NCBI GenBank assembly: GCA_028023455.1
Contig: JAQFVV010012496.1
Coordinates: 2,232,001-2,296,000 of the forward strand
Reading direction: 5' to 3'
DNA: 64,000 bases
Source of the DNA: Epiperipatus broadwayi
Taxonomy: Eukaryota; Onychophora; Udeonychophora; Euonychophora; Peripatidae
The notes under the pieces were generated by a model. It was not told where the DNA came from and searched no databases. It was given only the letters and a program-made list of their open reading frames with translations. Shown here piece after piece: positions 56,186 through 64,000 of the stretch. Made by a program: the position numbers and the translations under genes. Every line of letters begins with the position of its first letter. Position 1 is the first letter of the stretch.

Positions 56186-56288
56186 TAACAGGCAAAACTC
56201 TCCATACAGTAGTTCCACTCAGTGCAAGCCAGAGTAATCAATGGATGCCAGAAGGCTTGTGCATCAAATCCCTATCTAGTGCCTACTC

Positions 56289-56346
56289 ATCCAATATCTC
56301 CAAACTAGTTTCTAGCTTGTGGCTTTCGACAGTGAGGAGCCTTGGA
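56289..56346 (-). ncRNA. Hammerhead relic (family 1, left arm)
   Basis: ATCCAAGGCTCCTCA, CTGTCGA (A6 of the core changed to U), AAGCC/GCT-like stem II, GAAACTAGTTTGGAG..ATTGGAT. The core change and a C-A mismatch in helix I make activity unlikely. Confidence 0.7.
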
Positions 56347-56379
56347 TCCGAGAGCTAGATCTAGGTGCAGTGCTCTCAG

Positions 56380-56438
56380 ATCCAAGGCTCCTCACTGACG
56401 AAAGCCACAAGATAGAAACTAGTCTGGGGATATTGGAT
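56380..56438 (+). ncRNA. Type I hammerhead ribozyme (family 1, tandem unit 1)
   Basis: ATCCAAGGCTCCTCA forms the helix I 5' strand. CTGACGA is at 56395-56401 and GAAA at 56415-56418. ACUAGU is a 2-bp helix III, the cleavage base is C at 56424, and TGGGGATATTGGAT closes helix I (CCTCA/TGGGG and ATCCAA/TTGGAT around an internal loop). Stem II is weakened by one change (GATA instead of GCTA). Confidence 0.8.
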
Positions 56439-56465
56439 GCTAAGATCTAGGTGTATTGCTCTCAG

Positions 56466-56524
56466 ATCCAAGGCTCTTCACTGACAAAAGCCACAAGCTA
56501 GAAACTAGTCTGGGGATATTGGAT
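56466..56524 (+). ncRNA. Hammerhead (family 1, tandem unit 2) with core change
   Basis: Same layout as the unit 86 bp upstream, with a good AGC/GCU stem II. However, the core reads CTGACAA (G8 changed to A), which should abolish cleavage. Predicted cleavage position after 56510. Confidence 0.72.
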
Positions 56525-56632
56525 CAGTAGGCATTAGATAGGGATTTTATGCACAAGCCTTCTGGCATCTATTGATTACTCTGGCTTGCACTGAGTGGCA
56601 CTACTGTATGGAGAAGAGTTTTGCCTAATTTA

Positions 56633-59036
56633 ATAAGTTACGAGCAAACATAAGAAACGGTGATCATGTGATATTTTTATTATACACATACAATTATTAT
56701 TTAGATAAAAATATTTTATATCATGATTTCTTTAAAAATTAAAATTATATAAAAAATGTAGGATAATATTTTATATTTAAATATGTATAATATTAACAGT
56801 AAATTTGTGACCTGTCCAAATATTTGCTCTTGCTGGTCAGAAAATACAATCACAAATCCCTTTGGTTAAATAATATAAAAAATTAATTTGTGAGAATTTC
56901 ATGTCTTAATTTATGGTAATAACGAGATCTGTGATTTCATGACCTGTCGAAACATTTGCCTCACTATTTGGTCAGAAATACAACTGCGGGTCTTTGCTTG
57001 GTTATTTTTCAATTTGTTCGCTAAATAATATGAACAAATAAAAGGGGGAAATGCATTCCTTGTTTAGAATATTGATTAATTAAAGAATTTTTTCCTTGAT
57101 TCGTTGTACTATTTGTTAATTTTAAATGTGGCAGTAATATAGCAGCAATCTGGAACTCTACTTACCCAAATTGGTAACATTACATTTAACATAATATTAT
57201 ATAAAACAGGCAAAACTCACTATATGTAACGACAGTTATACACAAGCATAAGAGGTGGTGGTCATGTGATGTTTATAATATTATATATATTTATAGTTGA
57301 CACAATTTCAAGATAAAAATTAGTAATTAAATACTGTTTTCCTTATTTGGTTGTACTACTTATAATTACAGTGTAGTACAGTTATGCTATTTGTTAATCA
57401 AAAAGTTGTTCTTTTTTTTACTTTATTGCTTATTATTTTCACATTAAATAGTCTACCATAACAGTAAATACTTGAGTAAAGTATGTATATTAAAATAATA
57501 CAAACAACACTATTTACTTAAGTATAAAATTCTCACATTTATTGTCTGTATTATTTTAATATTATATGTATTTTACTCGTACATTTACTGTTACATTTGA
57601 TTTATTACTTAGTATGTCTGAAATGGTTCACTGGCTCCTGTAGGTATGAAAAAGACTCAGCGCCCATACTAAAAAGGTCAGTTCTGTGAGGGAGTGGACA
57701 CATTTTTTGGGCTGCGAACCTGACCAGACTTAATCACTATGATGGTCAAATATCCAATATGATTTATTTGTCTCAATGGAGATGAAAGCCGGTTGGATAA
57801 ATATAATTATTAATAATTGTTTATTTTAATCTTGTTTGTTTGATTATTTATTTATTTCTGACTAGACTTCTTTGAGGTGTCTAATGGGTAAAAATATTTT
57901 TACTTTCCGTTACATGAAATATCCATAGTAGAGGAATGTATTGCTATCAGACTGAAAATCAACATTCTATTTTAAATATATTTTCATAAAATAAGGCTTT
58001 TAAAATGTCCAGCGTTGAACCTGTGTATACGTATGTTCAAATACGATCAAATTTTGTTCTCACAATAATTCAAAATCAAATTGAAATTTGTGGCTGAATA
58101 ATTTTGGTGCCATAATCTTTGTGAACTAATTTAAACACCTATTGTTGGGCAACGATATCCGTTAATGGAAACATCCGGTTTGATACAACTCAATTACCAA
58201 TACCCTGATAAATTGAAAATTAATGTAATGGGTAGAAAAAAATAATTTGACAAAAAATATTCAGATTCAAAAGTTAAGATATATATCAAATAAGTAAAAA
58301 AACTTATGACTTGTAATAATGTGTTAGACATGCATTTTGTGAAAAACTTTATTTGATGAGAGTTATGTAGAATTACAAACCTACGATCTTTGCTATAATA
58401 AAGCATGATAGCTACATACTCTTTACCAACCAATACTAGATAGCTAACTATTCTAAACCTGCTTGTAATCTAAAAAAATTCCAAGATTGAGTGAGACCAG
58501 ATTCAAATCTCACTACAAATCTCACTCTAAAGGTATTGCTATTCCCTGATATTTATTTACATTGGTCAACAGCAAAAGAGGACCACACTGTAATATTTAA
58601 GTATAACCATATCTTCAGCAAAACGTTTCAAATTGCAGAAAGATGACTATAAACTATTCTCATATAGTATTATAAAAAATTTATGACTAAGCAAAAAATA
58701 ATTGATTCATGAAATGCATATAGATTTTATGCCATATAATAATAATAAAATATTAATAATCTAGTGACTATTTATTTCGACCTAATATTTTAGTTAAAAG
58801 ACAGTTGAATTTTTGTGAAGTTATACTGCCATAATTATTTTTGCTTATATAATATATGCAACAGTAGATACAAATGAGAAAAAAGAATGATCCATTAATA
58901 GATTGCTCATCCTATATAATGAAAACAAATATATGAAGCATGGTCAATTGTAAGTAAAGAATAATACTAATAAACTAGATCATGAGATGAGAAAATCAAA
59001 ATCATTTACTTCTTTATCCAGAATTATAAATATCTT
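56633..59036. other. Intronic gap with small repeat fragments
   Basis: The 57205-57275 segment (AAAACAGGCAAAACTCACTA...GGTGGTCATGTGATGTTTA) is an end fragment of the family 1 repeat. A GC-richer stretch at 57620-57800 (CTCAGCGCCCATACT, GTGAGGGAGTGGAC, GGGCTGCGAACC) is of unknown origin. A 79-codon minus-strand frame at 58194-58433 shows no recognisable motif. Confidence 0.45.
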
Positions 59037-59635
59037 AAAACAGGCAAAACTCACTATATGTTTGCCTGTTTTAACAACAGTTATACACAAGCATAAGAGA
59101 TAGTGGTCATGTGATGTTTATTGGCTTAATTATAAATATCATTAAAACAGGCAAAACTTTCCATACAGTATTGCCACTCAGTGCAAGCCAGAGTAATCAA
59201 TGGATGCCAGAAAGCTTGTGCATAAAATCCCCACCTAGTGCCTACTCATCCAATATCCCCAGACTAGTTTCTAGCTTGTGGCCTTTGTCATTGAGGAATC
59301 TTGGATCTGAGAGCACTGCACCTAGATATTAGGATATAATGTAACCCTCCAGAAGCCACCTTTTATCTTTACTTAACTACAAAACCATGAGTCTTAAATT
59401 GAAAACACAATAATATTTTCAATCCAAGCTCATTAGCTTATAGGTCTGAACTCAGTTCAGTACCTATACATTTTAGTGTCTTTGGTTCTTTAATAACCAT
59501 AGCCACCACTATCCTATTAGGCAGGATTGGTTTTAAGCCAATAAACATCACATGATCACCATTTCTTATGCTTGCTTATAACTGTTATTAAAACAGGCAA
59601 AACTCTCCATACAGTATTGCCACTCAATAAATACC
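59037..59635 (-). mobile_element. Family 1 hammerhead repeat, longest copy, with nested end piece
   Basis: The main unit lies on the minus strand from about 59590 (AAAACAGGCAAAACTC end) down to about 59150, with TTGGTTTTAAGCCAATAAAC, the CTGAACTCAGTTCAG block, a hammerhead relic and the CAGTGCAAGCCAGAG end. At 59037-59127 there is an additional short end fragment. AATTATAAATATC occurs at both 59025 and 59129, as if the fragment were bounded by a target duplication. Confidence 0.75.
59249..59306 (-). ncRNA. Hammerhead relic (family 1)
   Basis: ATCCAAGATTCCTCA, ATGACAA in place of CTGACGA, AGGCC..GCTA stem II, GAAACTAGTCTGGGGATATTGGAT. The structure outside the core is kept, but the core is broken at two positions. 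Confidence 0.68.
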
Positions 59636-60429
59636 CATGTAAAACCAGGATATCTATCTAATATGCGATCATGCTAGTTCTATCTATAACGCATAAGCCC
59701 TTGAAGGCCAACATATAAGAAATATATAAATCTTAAGATTGAATCCTAATTGCTACATTAGCAGAACTGATTGTCATGATATATTGCCAATACATGACCA
59801 TAATAATGACTGTTACTTAAGATTTGTAAAGTACAAATCAAGATTTGTAACAAGATAAATGAATGAACTGAAATGAGAACCAGTAATATACAAAACAATC
59901 AATTTATTTACATAAATATATCAAAGGAACATTAAATAATAAATAAGTAGATAACTGACTGAATACTTAATTATTTTAAATAAATTGATGTAGATAAGAA
60001 AAATACCATAACTATAAACTCACACACATGGATTCTCTTTAGGACTAGAATACACATTAATTTATATTTTTTCGGATCATTCCTCACTCAGGCTATATTT
60101 TGTGTATGATGTATTGCTTGTGGTCATTCTTATTTACGAAATTGCAAAGAGATTAAGTGACAGTTTGCAATTATCCATTTCTCAATTATACTCTCCTTTT
60201 TAAATATTTGTGTTGCAAAAAAAAAAAATATTCTCCTTGATATCTGTGCTTTTATAAAGGCAAGTATATTATTATTCAAGACATAATAAATTTCATAAAA
60301 TAATTAATTATTAATATTAAAATAAATTAAAATTTATTAGATACAATTGAAAGTGTTTATCTGTACATAGCTATATTCTTTTTACACTGTTGCAAGGCAG
60401 TCACTCTATAGAGCTTGCTGGGGTCCGAG
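59636..60429. other. Intronic gap
   Basis: No supported feature. AT-rich. Confidence 0.4.
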
Positions 60430-60960
60430 AATGGGGGCCATTGCCCACCTTCATTCCTCTAGGAGGGTGACCCTAGCCCAAGTTTCATGAAAAAAACAGT
60501 CCGGAGCAAGCAATCTATCTCTGTTCCTGAGCCACTTGAGTAATTTGATATAGATGTTGCAGACACGGCGATTAGCATTTTCAAATATACTCTTGTATCT
60601 GGATAGCCAGATTGCAATGGTTAGAAAAATGGCGATTCTGATTTTCGAGAATATACCACTCTTTATAGCCTTTTGAGTGACTAAAGCTTCTCTAATATCA
60701 AGCGGCATGCTTTCTTTAATAAAGGATCTGATCGGCTTGAGAAAAGGGCAGAAATACAGAAGATGATGAATTGTCTCATTTGCTGTGACACATAGTTGGC
60801 ACTGAGAATTGATCTTGCTAAACCCTCTTTTTCACACCAGAAAATGATTTGTTGGCAGGGAGGAGGTTGATCTTTAGCAGAAAGTCAATGTGTTTTGGTT
60901 TTAAGAACCAATTTTTCGATTTTGCTACGAGTTATTTATTGTTTAACCCTAGATCGTTCT
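60430..60960 (-). mobile_element. LINE C-terminal region with zf-RVT domain
   Basis: On the minus strand, PKHIDFLLKINLLPANKSF is followed in another frame by a CQ.CVTANETIHHLLYFCPF-like zinc-binding motif (Cys-x2-Cys...His...Cys), as found after the reverse transcriptase in several LINE clades. It then continues in one frame (60451-60708) as LDIREALVTQKAIKSGIFSK and IRIAIFLTIAIWLSRYKS. One or two frameshifts. Decayed. Confidence 0.65.
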
Positions 60961-62171
60961 GTAAAATGGTTTGATTGGTGTATTTGAGTTTGTATGTTTG
61001 CCAATACGTCTTTTTTCCCTATATTGTATGTTGCATTATGTTTGTTGAGTTTCTGACATAAGTTTATATAGTAATTGTTACTATCCAATTCAATGCTTTT
61101 TTTTTTTAAGTTTTGGTAACAGAAATATGTCTGCCTATAATCAACAGCGTGTATTTAATTTTAGAATTAATGATAGTAATCATGGATTCTTCAATGAAAT
61201 TAAAATGTGCATTAACGAAATTTAATATTTATGTTCATTCTTTTTTTTGGGAGGGGGGGATGATTGACCCACTTATAAATTAACTAAAATGATATTTTTT
61301 TGAGCTAGTATTTTCCAATAAATGAAAGTCAAAACATTTTTACCCTTTTGTTCTTTTATCATTCACACTTTTTCTTTAATGATTTTCTTCATTCTCCAGG
61401 CATACAACCATAGTAAGTAAATGGTGCATCAAACTACTAATTGATAAGTTGAACTGAAGTCCAAATTTCCAATTATTTTTGCTTGTACTGATAGACATTT
61501 GAAAACCAGTTATGAGAGAAAAATGCATGCAAAATTTTAATTATCCTCCCAATTTAAAGGGATGTCCCATTTCTCATTATTGTCTTTTAGCCTACCATGT
61601 GGTTTACAAGCATTATATAAATAAAAATATTTTAAATCTTCCCCTTTAAACGAATAAGATCCTGTTGAGTTTTCAAATTCTGTTTTGCAGATAGTATTTT
61701 TGCATGAGTAAGTTTCACACTCCATGTGTGTATGCTTGCACTAATTCACTATCACATAGTATTTTATCTATTCTGTTATTATTCTGATTCTTTGTGGTCA
61801 AAACTAAAGTTGTATCCTAATATTTTAAGCTACTGTGTCCTTTTGTTTACATTGACTATGATGAGTTAATCCTACTGAAGATTGATGATGTAACGGAATA
61901 ATCTTACTAGTACTTTTTGCTTTCTATTATTTATTTTTTATAATTATTTAATCTGCTACATTGGTGCATGATTTAAAAGTATAATTTTTTTTATTAGATT
62001 TAAATTATTTTATATAAAACTTTATATGAAATGGCATATTATTAACTTTCAAAGTTGCCATGTGAAATGTTTCCTGGTACTACTTTTTCAATAAACTGAG
62101 CTTGATTTATTAGAAATATAAGTTCACAAATGAAAAAAATCATCAAAAGTCATATGATGTTTGTAAATATA
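60961..62171. other. Intronic gap with an unassigned frame
   Basis: A 62-codon minus-strand frame at 61537-61725 reads MECETYSCKNTICKTEFENS and later CKPHGRLKDNNEKWDIPLNW. It has a Cys-rich start and balanced composition, so it is more protein-like than other frames here. I do not recognise it. It could be a transposon or gene fragment. A G-run lies at 61249-61259. Confidence 0.3.
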
Positions 62172-62173
62172 TA

Positions 62174-63342
62174 CACCCGGGTCTCGTTTTACCCAATAAA
62201 TAGGTTCCTCAGAAAACGCAAACGAAATCGCGCAAAAATAGACGTAACTTACATTGAAAAGAGGAGGATGCGGTCTGTGATTTTTCAAAATGCACGTAAA
62301 AGCAAAGCACCAATGTAAAATTACTTTAAAATTCGCGCAAAAAAAAAATAAGGAAATAAAATATGACTAATAAAAAATTTCAAATTTGAAAAAAATTGAT
62401 ATAAGACAAACTTTTTTTAACTATAATATTTAATTTTATTCAAAATAATATATTTTTATGCATAATTTACAGTACAGTAATTTACATTTTTTTTATACAC
62501 GTTTTAATTATCATCACTATTTGCCAAAAAACAAGTTCGTTTGCAAACTGGTAAAAAATCAGATTCTCACAAGAGGAAATACAACTAGTACCAAGTTCAC
62601 TCACGTTGTGGTAATGGTTTTCTGTTGACAACGTAATTAGTAATTAATCTTTGAGACGATTTTATTAATTGTTTATGAACTTAGACTTATGATAATAAAA
62701 AGACATTTATTCACCACTGCTGGGAAAAATTTAATTAAAACTAACAACTAAAATTTAAATTCTTATTTTTGTCCTTAATTTTTTAATTTTCAATTCCGTT
62801 TAAAAATCAAATTTCGTTTTACATCACATTAATTTCAAGTCACCGTAAGTAATTTTTAAATTGTTAATTACAATTAAAAATCAGATTTTAATTTTTAATT
62901 GTCAAATTTAATTGTGCCACTGCTATTACTCACCTTTTAAAAATAAACTTGCGGACACTAAATGATTAATAATTGATTACGTTCTTTTTTAAAAAGCAAA
63001 AACAGAATGTGATTTAAAATGCAAAATTAACACGCACAATGTTTGAACAAATTTACATTATAATCTTGTAAAATTTAATGTGTGTATACATAAAATGTGG
63101 AAATTATGATTTTAATTTCATTATTGCATAAAATATTACTATTATAAAGCACTGAAAATATTGAAATTACTAAGATGAAAGTTGAATTCCAATAATGTGC
63201 TATTACTTTCAATATAACGTAAGTGTGCGAAATTTATTATTTAAAGTAATAGCGCATTTTCGGAGTTCAACTTCCGGTGAAACATGAATCACGTAACTTC
63301 AAAATCGTATTAAATTAGTCTGCATAAAAAGAGACCCAGGTG
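62174..63342. mobile_element. pogo/Tigger-like MITE, copy 3 (best preserved)
   Basis: CACCCGGGTCTCGTTTTACC begins next to TA (62172-62173), and GAGACCCAGGTG ends at 63342 next to TA. The inverted similarity between ends is about 12-20 bp. Subterminal sequence (AGGTTCCTCAGAAAACGC, AAATCGCGCAAAAATAGACG) matches copies 1 and 2. 1169 bp with no transposase. A small plus-strand frame at 62130-62318 is chance. Confidence 0.85.
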
Positions 63343-63344
63343 TA

Positions 63345-64000
63345 TATAAAATTATAAAGAGAAACATATAACGTCAACAACAGACATTTTTGTCTACTGG
63401 CTGGTTGCTTAACGTGACTGTTAGAAGTAAATTTAACAAAATCATTGTTATTTGGAATTTGATTTGTGAAATGGGAATGAATATTTTTTAAATCATGATA
63501 ACCTTATAAAATCCTGTTATAAAATTTAAAATGGCATTATAATTATTAAAATATTATAAAAATTCTGTATGACCATCTTTGACAGCTCAAAAATTAACAA
63601 AAAACATATTTCAAAAAAATTTGTGTAAATGTAAATACATTTCTATTTAAATCAATGGTAGAAATAATGCACCCTTCCCCCACCTGATAAAATAAAAGTT
63701 GACAAGTTTATTGATATGCCCAAATTCAAATAATTGACCAATCAGACCCTTTGAAAGTTCCAGTCATCACTTCCCTTTTCTCTTGGTCTGCTCTGTGAAC
63801 TACTGGCATCTTCAGATTTTTTTTAAGGAAATAAATCAATAAGTTGCATCTCAAAATAAATCTACATGGGAATTATGTTAAAGTGGCTAAAGGAGAGTGA
63901 AATAAAGCTGAAGAACTACAATACCATGTCCATGTAAATATTCTCAAGTGGATGAGTTGGTACATTTAATATCATTTTTTATTTTGTAAAACATCACATT
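63345..64000. other. Intronic gap to window end
   Basis: No supported feature. Confidence 0.4.

Larger units (their letters stand above)
56186..56632. mobile_element. Family 1 hammerhead repeats: inverted and tandem
   Basis: The outer ends AACAGGCAAAACTCTCCATA (56188) and its inverse near 56600-56630 are family 1 ends. The left arm is on the minus strand. The right part is on the plus strand and contains two hammerhead units in direct tandem, 86 bp apart. This is a compact partial dimer plus an inverted copy, with no coding capacity. Confidence 0.82.

Overview
This is a strongly A+T-rich piece of animal (invertebrate-like) genome. It is not microbial: there are no dense reading frames, operons or ribosome binding sites. 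It contains spliced exons, tRNA-derived SINE-like sequences, LINE, Penelope-like and hAT relics, and MITEs. I cannot name the species. The one cellular gene I recognise lies on the minus strand. Two exons (32477-32604 and 15141-15359) encode consecutive parts of an ARID2/BAF200 orthologue, the ARID-containing subunit of the PBAF chromatin-remodelling complex. They join in a compatible phase across an intron of about 17.1 kb. I found no other ARID2 exon, so as far as I can tell nearly all of the window is intron of this one gene, filled with transposable elements.

Layout. 1-0.85 kb: RTE-type LINE 3' end. 4.6-5.9 kb: LINE fragment (minus) broken by two foldback insertions. 6.0-7.5 kb: two more foldbacks. 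9.8-10.9, 13.2-14.9 and 38.5-39.6 kb: three related terminal-inverted-repeat (TIR) elements that each carry a tRNA-like block. 15.1 kb: ARID2 exon. 16.4 kb: near-perfect palindrome. 17.6-19.1 kb: hammerhead elements. 20-22.7 kb: LINE endonuclease and reverse transcriptase fragments. 25 kb: hammerhead. 25.9-27.6 kb: Penelope-like relic with flanking direct repeats. 28-30 kb: inverted pair of hammerhead repeats plus a LINE tail. 31.8 kb: hammerhead. 32.5 kb: ARID2 exon. 32.8-35.3 kb: two LINE relics. 37-38.2 kb: foldbacks and a SINE with 16-bp target-site duplications. 40.6-43.2 and 62.2-63.3 kb: three pogo/Tigger-like MITEs. 44.6-45.2 kb: 600-bp palindrome. 47-48.3 kb: LINE pieces and a hammerhead. 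50 kb: second SINE. 51.4-53.6 kb: decayed hAT transposase with subterminal repeats. 53.9-54.3 kb: hammerhead element between 25-bp direct repeats. 55.3 kb: hAT-like MITE. 56.2 and 59.0-59.6 kb: more hammerhead repeats. 60.4-61 kb: zf-RVT LINE tail.

The most interesting content is a dense set of type I hammerhead ribozyme motifs, at least 13 copies in two repeat families, with a possible third inside foldbacks. Helices I and II covary between copies while the CUGANGA...GAAA...UH core is kept, and helix III is very short. This is the form known from Penelope-like elements and retrozymes. Several copies sit in inverted or tandem pairs, and some are bounded by long direct repeats. Three copies at 17.6, 48.2 and 54.1 kb look intact. 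All coordinates and alignments here were made by eye.
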